Assembly (NCBI GenBank): GCA_017519145.1
Contig: JAFWTA010000053.1
Location: 1 to 50,313, forward strand
DNA: 50,313 nucleotides
Origin: Ruminococcus sp.
GTDB taxonomy: Bacteria; Bacillota; Clostridia; Oscillospirales; Ruminococcaceae
Direction of reading: 5' to 3'
Both the position numbers and the translations under genes were made by a program. Under the pieces are notes generated by a model. The model ran no database searches. It was not told the DNA's origin and was given only the letters and a program-made list of their open reading frames with translations. Numbering within the stretch: the stretch's first letter is position 1; each line of letters opens with the position of its first letter. Positions 8,716 through 17,161 of this stretch are shown one piece after another.

Positions 8716-9204
8716 TTATCCCTCAAGGTACCATTCAAGCTTTTCGGCAGGCATTTTTATATAGTCGTTGGGAGCGCCGCTCTGTCGGAGGTATACGTTC
8801 CTTATCCCTGCCTGTATTATCATCCTTGCACACAGGGGACAGGGCTTTGCTTTGTGTATGCTGCCGTCGGAGGGGTTCACGCCTGTCAGATAAAGGTCAG
8901 CGCCCACGGTCTGCTCGCGGGAGCAGTTCAGCAGCGCATTCGCCTCGGCGTGTACAGCTCTGCACATACCGTAGCCCTCACCCTGATGGAGACCAAGGGG
9001 TATCCTCGGACATTCTCCTCTGTCACAGCAGTTTTCCGTGCCTCGGGGAGAGCCGTTGTAGCCTGTTGACAGCACCGCGTCGTTCTTGACTATGACTGCG
9101 CCGTATTTGCGCTTGAGACAGGTGCTCCTGTAAGCGAAGACCTCAGCGCAGTTGAGGTAGGTGTCCTCCTTGGACACTCTCTCGCTGCCCTTGGAAATTA
9201 TCAT
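8716..9204 (-). CDS. Deoxycytidylate (dCMP) deaminase, ComEB-like
   Basis: 162 residues; the length suits the family. Converts dCMP to dUMP for dTTP supply. The zinc site is complete: HAEANALL (His and catalytic Glu) and PCPLCARMI (two Cys ligands). The dCMP-specific N-terminal part is also present (STCLKRKYGAVIVKN, GYNGSPRGTENC), with extra Cys residues in CCDRGECPR. ATG at 9204 with GGAGG seven bases upstream. The gene sits between proB and proA, 28 bases after proB, so it is probably cotranscribed with proline genes without sharing their pathway. Confidence 0.93.
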   Translation of the reverse strand: MIISKGSERVSKEDTYLNCAEVFAYRSTCLKRKYGAVIVKNDAVLSTGYNGSPRGTENCCDRGECPRIPLGLHQGEGYGMCRAVHAEANALLNCSREQTVGADLYLTGVNPSDGSIHKAKPCPLCARMIIQAGIRNVYLRQSGAPNDYIKMPAEKLEWYLEG

Positions 9205-9232
9205 ATCAGACCTCCGTTAATGGTGTCGGCGG

Positions 9233-10024
9233 TTATTTTGCCTTGAAAAGGGTACCTATCTCCTTGTCCTCAAAGAGGTCGTAGAGCTTCTCGGGGTCCC
9301 TGCCGTTCATGATGACCATGTCGATGCCTGCGTTTGTGGCTATCTTTGCGGCGGTTATCTTGGTGGACATACCGCCTGTGCCCAGACTTGTTCCTGCGCC
9401 GCCTGCCATTGCCTCTATCTCGGGAGTTATCTCCTCAACAAGGGGGATGGGCTTTGCGTCGGGATTTGAACGGGGATCATCGTCGTAGAGAGCGTCGATG
9501 TCCGACAGTATCAGCAGAAGGTCTGCTCCTGACAGCTCCGCAACAAGGGCGGAGAGTGAGTCGTTCTCGCCTATCTCAAGTTCCAGCTCGTCGATAGCGA
9601 TGGTGTCGTTCTCGTTTACGATGGGGATAACGTCCATATTCACCAGCTTCTCCACGGTATTCATGAAGTTCTCGCAGTGATTGGGGTTGTTGATGATGGT
9701 CTTGGTGAGCAGTATCTGCGCCACCGTAACGCTGTATTTCGCGAACATATCGTCATAAACGTGCATGAGCTCGCACTGACCGATAGCGGCAACAGCCTGC
9801 TTGGTCTTGGTGTCCTTGGGCTTTTCGGGGAGTCCCAGCTTGCCTGCACCCAGACCAACGGCTCCCGAGGAGACCATGATTATCTCTCTGCCCGAGTTGT
9901 GCAGGTCGGAAATAACGCGCACAAGGTTGGTCATTCGGCGTATATTGAGCTTGCCCGTCTTGTGAGCGAGGGTAGAAGTTCCCAGCTTTATGACGATACG
10001 CTGTTTTTCGGATATATTTCTCAT
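9233..10024 (-). CDS. proB: Glutamate 5-kinase, short form without PUA domain
   Basis: 263 residues. Phosphorylates L-glutamate with ATP, the first step of proline synthesis. Amino-acid kinase fold: VIKLGTSTLAHKTGKLN at the N-terminus, SSGAVGLGAGKLG, NENDTI, and the C-terminal SLGTGGMSTKITAAKIAT. The roughly 100-residue C-terminal PUA domain of the E. coli enzyme is missing, and the frame simply ends after the kinase domain; kinase-only ProB proteins are known. It starts 15 bases after the dehydrogenase gene upstream and probably shares its transcript. Confidence 0.95.
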   Translation of the reverse strand: MRNISEKQRIVIKLGTSTLAHKTGKLNIRRMTNLVRVISDLHNSGREIIMVSSGAVGLGAGKLGLPEKPKDTKTKQAVAAIGQCELMHVYDDMFAKYSVTVAQILLTKTIINNPNHCENFMNTVEKLVNMDVIPIVNENDTIAIDELELEIGENDSLSALVAELSGADLLLILSDIDALYDDDPRSNPDAKPIPLVEEITPEIEAMAGGAGTSLGTGGMSTKITAAKIATNAGIDMVIMNGRDPEKLYDLFEDKEIGTLFKAK

Positions 10025-10039
10025 AGGTACTGACTTCCT

Positions 10040-10990
10040 TCAGTTGACTTTATTCTGCGGTTTTCCGCTCTGCCAAGCCCTTATGTTCTCACATACGATA
10101 TCCACAAGGCGCTGTCTGGTCTCCAGAGGTGCCCATGCGGTATGGGGAGTGATGACGCAGTTTTTTGCGCCCTTGAGGGGAGTATCGGGAGACATGGGCT
10201 CCTTTACCAGCACATCAAGATAGGCAGCGGCTATTTTTCCGCTGCTGAGCGCAGCTGCAAGGTCGGCTTCGTTGACCACTCCGCCTCTTGAAGTATTTAT
10301 CAGCATTGCCGAGGGCTTCATATGGGAGAGGAGCTCCTCATTGATGATGCCTGCGGTCTGCTCGGTAAGAGGGCAGTGGAAGGTGATTACGTCAGCCTTT
10401 TCTGCCGCTGTGAACAGGTCTGTGACCTCATAGGGGCAGTCCTTGGGCTGAGTCCTTGTGCTTATGACTATGTTCATGCCGAAGGCTGAGCCTATCTCGG
10501 CGACCTTTCTTCCTATCGAGCCGTAGCCCACTATGGCAAGGGTCTTGCCTGCCAGCTCTGAGGTGGGCACGGGAAAGTATGAGAACGCAGGGGAGCGCTC
10601 CCACTCGCCGTTTTTCACGGCGGTATCGTAGTCTCTCACGCGGCTGAAGCGGTCAAGTATGTAGGCGAAGGTCTGCTGAGCCACAGCGTTGGTGGAGTAC
10701 TGACCTGCGTTGCATACGGTTATGCCCTTTTCAGCGGCATAGGCGATGTCCACGTTATTGAAGCCCGTGGCGAAGAGCCCCACATATTTTATATTGGGGC
10801 AGGCGTCCATTACCTCCTTGGTGATGAGCACCTTGTTGCAGAGGACTATGTCTGCATCGCCGATATTGGCGGCGGTCTCCTCGGGCTTTGTAAGCGGTAT
10901 TATCTTTACCTCGCCAAGCTCCTCGAGCTGAGTCGTGGGGATATCCCCGCTTATGTTGACCGTGTACCAGTCAAGGACTGCTATCTTCAC
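10040..10990 (-). CDS. D-2-hydroxyacid dehydrogenase (glycerate/hydroxypyruvate-type)
   Basis: 316 residues. NAD-dependent reduction of a 2-keto acid to a D-2-hydroxy acid. Rossmann motif VGYGSIGRKVAEIG, catalytic Arg in INTSRGG, Glu in LVKEPMS, and His in TPHTAWAP are all present. The closest overall resemblance I see is to hydroxypyruvate/glycerate dehydrogenases, but substrate cannot be read from sequence. Follows the small membrane protein gene by three bases. A second, different family member lies at 41266-42246. Confidence 0.9.
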   Translation of the reverse strand: MKIAVLDWYTVNISGDIPTTQLEELGEVKIIPLTKPEETAANIGDADIVLCNKVLITKEVMDACPNIKYVGLFATGFNNVDIAYAAEKGITVCNAGQYSTNAVAQQTFAYILDRFSRVRDYDTAVKNGEWERSPAFSYFPVPTSELAGKTLAIVGYGSIGRKVAEIGSAFGMNIVISTRTQPKDCPYEVTDLFTAAEKADVITFHCPLTEQTAGIINEELLSHMKPSAMLINTSRGGVVNEADLAAALSSGKIAAAYLDVLVKEPMSPDTPLKGAKNCVITPHTAWAPLETRQRLVDIVCENIRAWQSGKPQNKVN

Positions 10991-10993
10991 GGT

Positions 10994-11365
10994 TTATTCC
11001 TCCTCGTCAGCCTTGTCGCTGCCGTCTTCCTCAGTCTTTGCCTCGGCAGCTGCAGCAGCAGCCTCAGCTTTCTTGGGCTTGAATATGAAGGAAGATACGA
11101 TAGCAAGAAGAATGAGTATAAGCTCGATAATTCCCACAGTGTAGTAGAGAGTCTTGTTATTGGATACCCATAACAGCAGCGAGATAGGTGTTGCGATGGC
11201 AAAAATGAGCTGGTATGGCTTTTTCTGTACTGCAAATCTGAAACCGAAAAAGATCACGGATATTATAACGATAGCGATGTGCATGGGAAATGGGAATGGG
11301 AAGATCGTAGGATTTTCTGCGTCCGAGATCTGTGCAAGATTGGTGAGCATATTTGTGAAGTTCAT
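10994..11365 (-). CDS. Small membrane protein with Ala/Glu-rich cytoplasmic tail
   Basis: 123 residues from the ATG at 11365 (GGAG six bases upstream), preferred over an in-frame start at 11392. After a short N-terminus (MNFTNMLTNLAQ), three hydrophobic segments follow (near HIAIVIISVIFFGFRF, LIFAIATPISLLLW and TVGIIELILILLAIVSSFIF). A charged tail then begins with KPKK and continues as Ala-rich AEAAAAAAEAK. I do not recognise the family. It is the first gene after the promoter at 11474-11446. Confidence 0.8.
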   Translation of the reverse strand: MNFTNMLTNLAQISDAENPTIFPFPFPMHIAIVIISVIFFGFRFAVQKKPYQLIFAIATPISLLLWVSNNKTLYYTVGIIELILILLAIVSSFIFKPKKAEAAAAAAEAKTEEDGSDKADEEE

Positions 11366-11445
11366 ATTATCTCCGATCCTCCGCCCTTTCATGGTGTTTT
11401 ACATAAAGGCGGATAATTATAAGATTGCAAAAGTCTGCACATTAC

Positions 11446-11474
11446 AGTATAACACAAACAGCCGAGAAATTCAA
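11446..11474 (-). promoter_or_regulatory. Promoter of the dehydrogenase-proB-proA run
   Basis: On the minus strand: TTGAAT at 11474-11469, 17-base spacer, TATACT at 11451-11446, about 80 bases before the first start codon. All genes down to 5075 are closely spaced on the same strand with no strong terminator between them. Confidence 0.65.
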
Positions 11475-11546
11475 CTATAATTTTAAAAAATACACAAAAA
11501 ATTTATGACGGGTCTCCGCGTATTTTCGGCTGTTTTTAACAGGGAC

Positions 11547-11575
11547 TTGAATTTTTTCACAAAGCGACGTATAAT
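11547..11575 (+). promoter_or_regulatory. Promoter of the two-component system
   Basis: TTGAAT at 11547-11552, 17-base spacer, TATAAT at 11570-11575. It lies about 70 bases back to back with the minus-strand promoter at 11446-11474. TGTCAGACCACTGACC, an imperfect inverted repeat, follows at 11582-11597 where an operator could sit. Confidence 0.65.
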
Positions 11576-11647
11576 ATTATTTGTCAGACCACTGACCGCA
11601 AAGTAATGATAACGTATCACTCCCGTGCAGGGAAAGGAGACTTTTTT

Positions 11648-12331
11648 ATGATATATATGCTTGAGGACGAGGAGGGCATCAGAAATTTCGTCATTTATGC
11701 CCTGAAAAGCTCGGGCTTTGAAGCCGAGGGCTTTGAGACTCCCCCAGCGCTCTATGAGGCTATAGAAGAGGAGCTTCCCGAGCTGCTGCTCCTTGACCGT
11801 ATGCTCCCCGAGGAGGACGGTCTTGAGGTGCTGAAAAAGCTCCGCAGCGCCCCCGGGACGCGGAAGCTCCCTGTGATAATGCTGACCGCAAAGGGCACGG
11901 AGCTTGACAAGGTGGAGGGGCTGGACAACGGCGCTGATGACTATATCGCCAAGCCCTTCGGCACTATGGAGCTCATCTCACGCATAAAGGCGCTGCTGAG
12001 ACGCACCTACGGCAGCTCCGCAGATACAGAGAAGCTGTCACTGGGCGGTATCACCGTCTATCCCTCAAAGCATGAGGTGTTTGCCGACGGCGAAAAGGTG
12101 AATCTTACCCTGAAGGAGTACGACCTGCTGCTGATGCTCATGAGGAACAGGGGACAGGTGTTCTCGCGGGACAGCCTCCTCAGGGAGATCTGGGGCTATG
12201 ACTTCGCAGGCGAGAGCCGCACCGTTGACGTTCATGTAAGGACTCTCAGACAGAAGCTGGGAGACTGCGGAGAGCTCATCGAGACTATCCGCGGAGTAGG
12301 TTACAAGGCAGGTGACGGCAGTATTGACTAA
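11648..12331 (+). CDS. OmpR/PhoB-family response regulator
   Basis: 227 residues from the ATG at 11648 (AAAGGAGACTTTTTT before it); the frame extends 14 codons upstream without a ribosome-binding site. Receiver domain with the acidic pair E6/D7, phosphoacceptor Asp50 (LLLLDRMLPEEDG) and the Lys of the AKPFG segment, then a winged-helix DNA-binding domain (about 130-225; LTLKEYDLLLML and RTVDVHVRTLRQKLG). The kinase gene overlaps its 3' end. Resembles PhoP/PhoB regulators, but the signal cannot be deduced and no phosphate genes are near. Confidence 0.93.
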   Translation: MIYMLEDEEGIRNFVIYALKSSGFEAEGFETPPALYEAIEEELPELLLLDRMLPEEDGLEVLKKLRSAPGTRKLPVIMLTAKGTELDKVEGLDNGADDYIAKPFGTMELISRIKALLRRTYGSSADTEKLSLGGITVYPSKHEVFADGEKVNLTLKEYDLLLMLMRNRGQVFSRDSLLREIWGYDFAGESRTVDVHVRTLRQKLGDCGELIETIRGVGYKAGDGSID

Positions 12332-13994
12332 GAAGATATTCCTCAGTATCATCACCATTTGCAGCCTTTCTGTCGTGGCTGCGATCATCATAGTCACCGC
12401 CATTCTCTACGGAGCTTCCGCAGAACTTGCCGCCTCTGAGGTGAGGACGGAAGCAAAGCTCATTTCCTCTGCCGTGGAGCAGAACGGGAGCAGCTACCTT
12501 GAGACTGCGGATATAGACGATGCTGTCCGCGTGACATGGATAGGCAGGGACGGACGGGTGCTCTTTGACTCCGAGGAGGAGGTCTCCGAGCTGGAAAACC
12601 ACTCCGACCGCAAGGAGATCCGTGAGGCTGTGAAAAACGGCGAGGGAAGCTCCTCGCGATACTCTGCCACCATAATGCAGAAGACCGTGAACTACGCTGT
12701 AAGGCTGTCAGACGGCTCTGTCATAAGAGTCTCGGGAGTACATACCTCCCTGACAGCTCAGCTGCTGAAGGTGCTGACACCCATGCTGCTGACTTTGGCG
12801 GTATTGGTGCTGTTTTCTGCACTGGCAGCTTCAAAGGTGTCCCGAAACATAGTCAAGCCCATAAATGACATCGACCTTGCCCATCCGACTACCATAAAGG
12901 GCTATGAGGAGCTGGCTCCGCTGCTGGATAAGCTGCGCACCCAGAATATAAAGGTAAGCCGCCAGATGGACGAGATACAGAGCCGCCGTGAGCAGTTCAC
13001 CCTCATGACCGAGAGCATGACCGAGGGACTTATCATCGCGGACCCCAAGCTCAATGTGCTCACCTGCAATTCCAGCGCAAAAAGACTCCTCGGAGCAGGC
13101 TCATTCACCGAGGGACAGAGCATCTATACCCTCAACAATTCAGAGGTGTTCCGCCGCTGTCTCCTCAATGCCCTCGGAGGCAGGCGCTCGGAGTGCATCC
13201 TCCGAACGGGTGACGGTCAGCGCGAGGTCATCGCCAGTCCTGCCAACAGCATAGATATGGTCTGCGGACTGGTGGTGTTCATCATGGACGTTACCGAAAA
13301 GCAGGAGCTTGAGACCATGCGCCGAGAGTTCACTTCAAATGTGTCCCACGAGCTGAAAACTCCCCTGACCACCATCTACGGAACTGCCGATATACTGGCA
13401 AACGGCATGGTGAAGCAGGAGGATGTGGCAGAGTTCGGCGGAAATATCCGCAGCGAGTCGGAAAGGCTCATAAATCTCATAAATGATATAGTTGCCCTCT
13501 CCAAGCTGGACGAGGACTCTGCTCCCCGTGAGAATGAGAGCGTTGAGCTCTATGCTCTGGCAGAGGAGATACTTGAACGCCTGAAGCTCAGCGCCGAGGA
13601 AAAGGGTGTTACGGTCTCAGTGTCGGGAGAGAGAGTCTCACTCATGGGCAGCAGGACCATTCTCGGAGAGGTGATGTACAACCTCTGCGACAACGCCTTA
13701 AAGTACAACGTAAGCGGCGGAAAGCTTGATGTGAAAATTGCCCACAGTCCCCAGAGAGCCATTATCACCGTCAGCGATACGGGCATGGGTATACCCAAGG
13801 AGCATATCGGACGTATCTTCGAGCGCTTCTACCGCGTGGACAAGAGCCGTTCGCGCAGGATAAAGGGCACGGGTCTGGGACTGTCCATAGTCAAGCACGG
13901 CGTCATGTACCATAACGGTACTGTCCGCGTTGACAGCGAAGCAGGCAGGGGAACGGTTTTCACCGTTGAGCTGCCCATTGAGAAAAAACAGTGA
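12324..13994 (+). CDS. PhoR-like sensor histidine kinase
   Basis: 556 residues if it starts at the TTG at 12324 (AGGTGA eight bases upstream, overlapping the response regulator stop); a GTG at 12312 would add four residues. Layout: N-terminal membrane segment (about 8-32), an extracytoplasmic sensor region, a second membrane segment (about 145-165), a degenerate PAS-like domain, HisKA with the phosphorylatable His near residue 342 (SNVSHELKTPL), and an ATPase domain with N (NLCDNALKYN), G1 (DTGMGIP), F (IFERFYRVD) and G2 (GTGLGLSI) boxes. A cognate pair with the preceding regulator. The rhodanese-TtcA gene starts nine bases later. Confidence 0.93.
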   Translation: MTKKIFLSIITICSLSVVAAIIIVTAILYGASAELAASEVRTEAKLISSAVEQNGSSYLETADIDDAVRVTWIGRDGRVLFDSEEEVSELENHSDRKEIREAVKNGEGSSSRYSATIMQKTVNYAVRLSDGSVIRVSGVHTSLTAQLLKVLTPMLLTLAVLVLFSALAASKVSRNIVKPINDIDLAHPTTIKGYEELAPLLDKLRTQNIKVSRQMDEIQSRREQFTLMTESMTEGLIIADPKLNVLTCNSSAKRLLGAGSFTEGQSIYTLNNSEVFRRCLLNALGGRRSECILRTGDGQREVIASPANSIDMVCGLVVFIMDVTEKQELETMRREFTSNVSHELKTPLTTIYGTADILANGMVKQEDVAEFGGNIRSESERLINLINDIVALSKLDEDSAPRENESVELYALAEEILERLKLSAEEKGVTVSVSGERVSLMGSRTILGEVMYNLCDNALKYNVSGGKLDVKIAHSPQRAIITVSDTGMGIPKEHIGRIFERFYRVDKSRSRRIKGTGLGLSIVKHGVMYHNGTVRVDSEAGRGTVFTVELPIEKKQ

Positions 13995-14003
13995 GGTGTT
14001 CTG

Positions 14004-15140
14004 ATGGGAAACAGTATTACGGCGGAGGAGCTGGCAAAGCTGGAAAGCGGCTCCTTTGCACTTATAGATATACGCGACAGCTCCGCCTTTGAGTACGGAC
14101 ATATCGACGGGGCTGTGAATATCGCGCAGGAGGATATCTCCGCGGCGGAGCTGCCCGAGGACAGGAAGCTCATCATCTGCTGCCGCAGCGGTATCATCAG
14201 CCGCGATATTGCAGATGAGCTCTGCGACAAGGGCTTTGACGTATACAACCTTGAGGGCGGCTATGTGGAGTGGCTGAGGCTTAAAATGGAGAACAGTCAG
14301 GTCACCGAGGCTGTGGAGCTGAGCCTGCGGAAGAAGTTCAAGAAGTCAATATGGTGCAAATTCACCAAGGCAATAAACGAGTATGAGCTTGTAAAGCCCA
14401 ATGATAAAATAGCCGTCTGTATCTCGGGCGGCAAGGACTCAATGCTCATGGCAAAGCTCTTTCAGGAGCTGAAACGCCATGACAAGTTCCCATTTGAGGT
14501 GGTGTTCCTTGTCATGGATCCCGGGTACAGTCCCGAGAACCGCCGCGTTATCGAGGAAAATGCCCGTTCAATGTCCATACCCGTCCATATATTCGAGTCG
14601 GATATCTTCGACTCGGTGTACAATATCGAGAAGAACCCCTGCTATATATGTGCGAGAATGAGAAGGGGATACCTTTACAGTCACGCAAAGGCTCTGGGCT
14701 GCAACAAGATAGCTCTCGGTCACCACTTCGACGACGTTATCGAGACTATCCTCATGGGGATGCTTTACGGCGGTCAGGTACAGACCATGATGCCAAAGCT
14801 CCACAGCACCAACTTCGAGGGCATGGAGCTGATCCGTCCCCTCTATCTGGTCAGGGAGGACGATATCAAGCACTGGAGAGACTACAACGGGCTCCACTTC
14901 ATACAGTGCGCCTGCAAGTTCACCGATACCTGCACCACCTGCGCTCCCGACAGCCGCTCGGTGTCAAAGCGCCTTGAGATAAAAAATCTTATCGCTGAGC
15001 TGAAAAAGGTAAATCCGCAGGTGGAGAAGAATATCTTCCGCAGCGTCGAAAACGTAAACGTCAACACCGTTATCGCCTATAAGGACGATGAGGGAGTCCA
15101 CCGCTTCCTCGATACATACGATACAAAGGCGGACAGCTGA
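14004..15140 (+). CDS. Rhodanese domain fused to TtcA-family tRNA thiolation protein
   Basis: 378 residues. Residues about 1-92 form a rhodanese domain with an active-site loop CRSG (Cys60), which can carry persulfide sulfur. Residues about 110-370 form an adenine-nucleotide alpha-hydrolase of the TtcA/TtuA type: PP-loop SGGKDS (141-146), a CYIC pair (213 and 216), GHHFDDVIETIL, and a later Cys cluster (CACKFTDTCTTC) that likely binds a [4Fe-4S] cluster. TtcA makes 2-thiocytidine at tRNA position 32. The fusion suggests that the sulfur donor is built in. The position of the third cluster Cys and the exact tRNA target are inference. Probably cotranscribed with the two-component genes. Confidence 0.88.
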   Translation: MGNSITAEELAKLESGSFALIDIRDSSAFEYGHIDGAVNIAQEDISAAELPEDRKLIICCRSGIISRDIADELCDKGFDVYNLEGGYVEWLRLKMENSQVTEAVELSLRKKFKKSIWCKFTKAINEYELVKPNDKIAVCISGGKDSMLMAKLFQELKRHDKFPFEVVFLVMDPGYSPENRRVIEENARSMSIPVHIFESDIFDSVYNIEKNPCYICARMRRGYLYSHAKALGCNKIALGHHFDDVIETILMGMLYGGQVQTMMPKLHSTNFEGMELIRPLYLVREDDIKHWRDYNGLHFIQCACKFTDTCTTCAPDSRSVSKRLEIKNLIAELKKVNPQVEKNIFRSVENVNVNTVIAYKDDEGVHRFLDTYDTKADS

Positions 15141-15236
15141 CATATTTGCTCATCATAATTTTTCCATGTAATAAAAAAAGCCGCGAAGGCTATAATACTA
15201 TCACGGCATCAATATTTTTTCAAAGGAGAAACAGCA

Positions 15237-15434
15237 ATGAGCAATAACAGCAATAACAAGGGCGTAATGACACAGAAGGGCAGAGAGGCTCTCGAAAGAT
15301 TCAAGATGGAGTCCGCAAACGAGCTGGGCATCGACCTCAAGGAGGGCTATAACGGTGACCTTACCTCAAGAGAGGCTGGCTCTATCGGCGGCAGCATGGT
15401 CAAGAAGATGATCGACTCATATAAGATGCAGTAA
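15237..15434 (+). CDS. Alpha/beta-type small acid-soluble spore protein
   Basis: 65 residues, the usual family size. These proteins coat and protect DNA in the dormant spore and are degraded on germination. The sequence has the family core: ERFKMESANELGIDL (region of the germination protease cut) and GDLTSREAGSIGGSMVKKMI. GGAG-type ribosome-binding site (AAAGGAGAAACAGCA before the ATG). The preceding sequence (GGCTATAATACTATC near 15188) could hold a sporulation-sigma -10 element of the CATACTA type, which I cannot confirm. Its presence implies that the organism or its recent ancestor sporulates. Confidence 0.92.
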   Translation: MSNNSNNKGVMTQKGREALERFKMESANELGIDLKEGYNGDLTSREAGSIGGSMVKKMIDSYKMQ

Positions 15435-15447
15435 CAGCTGTATCATA

Positions 15448-15476
15448 AAAAGGGAACGCGATATGCGTTCCCTTTT
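15448..15476 (+). terminator. Bidirectional terminator between spore protein and XRE genes
   Basis: AAAAGGGAACGC (15448-15459) pairs perfectly with GCGTTCCCTTTT (15465-15476) around GATAT. It separates two convergent genes. Confidence 0.8.
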
Positions 15477-15478
15477 CG

Positions 15479-16057
15479 TTATTTCAGCAGCCATGCAACC
15501 AGTATGCAGACTGTGAAGCCTATCATGGCGGATACTGCGCCGAACATCGCCTTCATGAGGTTTTTGCTGCCTTTTTTTATGCGCTCGGCAGATATCTCGT
15601 CAAGGGGCTTGCCCTCCATATAGGCTTTTATCTCCTTATATGTGGTGAGGTCGTTTGCCTTTTTCAGCTTTTCCACTTTTGCGGCAGTAAACAGCGACAC
15701 CGCCGTTATGACTCCCCAGATGGCTCCGCCGACCCAGCCGAGGTACTTTATCAGCGGCAGGGGAGATAATAACATTATAATGTACTCCGCTGCCAGCAGC
15801 CATGAAAGGGCATTGAATCTCTTTACCTCATTTTTGCTTATTTCGTTGTTCATGGTTTCAACATCTCCTTTGACTAATTCGTCAAGAGATATATTGAAAA
15901 GCTTTCCGAGGATGAGGAGGCTGTGGATATCGGGATAGCTCTTGCCGTTCTCCCAGTTGGATATGGTCTGGCGGCTGACATATGCATTTTCCGCAAGGGT
16001 CTCCTGCGACCATTTGAGTCTGGTTCTGTGTTTTTTGATCTGGTTTCCGATCTCCAT
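15479..16057 (-). CDS. XRE-family regulator with C-terminal membrane segments
   Basis: 192 residues, GGAGG five bases before the ATG. Residues 1-65 form a lambda-repressor-like helix-turn-helix (KWSQETLAENAYVSRQTISN in outline, then WENGKSYPDIHSL). The C-terminal half has hydrophobic stretches near 90-130 (two short spans) and a final span near 170-192 (MFGAVSAMIGFTVCILVAWLL). Such membrane-tethered XRE regulators are common in Firmicutes and may respond to envelope signals. Target and signal are unknown; autoregulation is possible. Confidence 0.88.
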   Translation of the reverse strand: MEIGNQIKKHRTRLKWSQETLAENAYVSRQTISNWENGKSYPDIHSLLILGKLFNISLDELVKGDVETMNNEISKNEVKRFNALSWLLAAEYIIMLLSPLPLIKYLGWVGGAIWGVITAVSLFTAAKVEKLKKANDLTTYKEIKAYMEGKPLDEISAERIKKGSKNLMKAMFGAVSAMIGFTVCILVAWLLK

Positions 16058-16275
16058 GTTTCCTCCTTCGGAGCTTTTGTCTCCTGACAGATACCAGTAT
16101 ACCTGCCCCGTGAGAAAAAAGCTACCAATCTGTTTTTACATCTGCAAAAACGGCTGCAAAAAGTCATTGACAAGGGGTGAAAAAACGATGTCAAAGCCCT
16201 TTTACATCCCGAAATACAGGCAAATGCGTACATCAAAAAAGACGGAGCGGCTGCCCTGTCTCTTTTGAGTTTATA

Positions 16276-17148
16276 TCACTTGTTCTTGCGTCTTACCAGT
16301 ACCGCTACCAGCTCGGGACCTATGTTTGCTGTGACAACTGCGCCGATGCTGCCGTACATCTCAGCCTTTCTGCCTGTCTTTTTGTAGAGCTCCTTCTCCA
16401 CTTCCTTTGCAAGGGTGTTGTCCTTGCCGTGTATCATCAGGTAGGGAGTCTGGGGAGTCATGTTTTTCTCCACTATCTCTGCCAGCTTGGGAACGATGTT
16501 CTTCTCGCCCCTTATCTTGTCAACGGTGGTCGTAGTACCGTCTGCAAAGAGGATAACGGGCTTGAGACCTAAAAGCTCTCCCGCAAAAGCCTTTGCTGCG
16601 GAGATGCGTCCCGACTTCTTGGCGTACTTGAGGTTGTAGGGAACTGCATATATTCCGCAGACATTGAACCAGTCCTCAAGATATGCCACTATCTCCTCGG
16701 CGTCAGCGCCGCGGCGTATCTTCTTTGCGGCTTCCATAAGGGGATAGCCGTAGAAAAGGGTGTAGCACTTGGAGTCAAGGTTGAAAATGCGGATCTTGTC
16801 CTTTGCCTCGGGCACATTCTCGAAGAAGTCGTTCTTTCCGATGATGGAATTGTTGTATGTGCCTGAGCCCTGAGAGTTGATGGATACACTGATAATATCG
16901 GTGTAGCCCTGCTCAAAGAGCTCCTTGTAAGCTTCCTCGAAGGTGACGGGAGATATCTGCGAATGCTTGGGTATCTCGTCTGTTTTTTCAAGGAGCTCAT
17001 AGAATTCCTGAGTTGACTTGTCTATGGTCTCCCTGAAACTCTCGCCGCCAACAGTGAGGGTGAATGGGAGCAGCTTTATTCCCAGCTCCTCGATAGTCTC
17101 CTTTGTAAGGTCGCAGCATGAATCGGTAAGCAATACGATCTTTGACAT
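16276..17148 (-). CDS. DegV family fatty-acid-binding protein
   Basis: 290 residues, AAGGAG seven bases before the ATG. The family (FakB-like) binds fatty acids and presents them to a kinase, FakA, for phosphorylation and phospholipid entry. Family signatures: N-terminal LLTDSCCDLTKETIEELGI, the PKHSQISPVTFEEAY segment, SINSQGSGTYNN, and the C-terminal GAVVTANIGPELVAV. No fakA gene lies in the window. It follows trmL by 13 bases and is likely cotranscribed with it. Confidence 0.92.
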   Translation of the reverse strand: MSKIVLLTDSCCDLTKETIEELGIKLLPFTLTVGGESFRETIDKSTQEFYELLEKTDEIPKHSQISPVTFEEAYKELFEQGYTDIISVSINSQGSGTYNNSIIGKNDFFENVPEAKDKIRIFNLDSKCYTLFYGYPLMEAAKKIRRGADAEEIVAYLEDWFNVCGIYAVPYNLKYAKKSGRISAAKAFAGELLGLKPVILFADGTTTTVDKIRGEKNIVPKLAEIVEKNMTPQTPYLMIHGKDNTLAKEVEKELYKKTGRKAEMYGSIGAVVTANIGPELVAVLVRRKNK

Positions 17149-17161
17149 AATAATATCTCCT

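Noticed and set aside
15150-15225. Terminator GCCGCGA/TCACGGC after the TtcA fusion gene
   Set aside because: The stem has a mismatch and a long loop; too weak to call, although a T-run follows.
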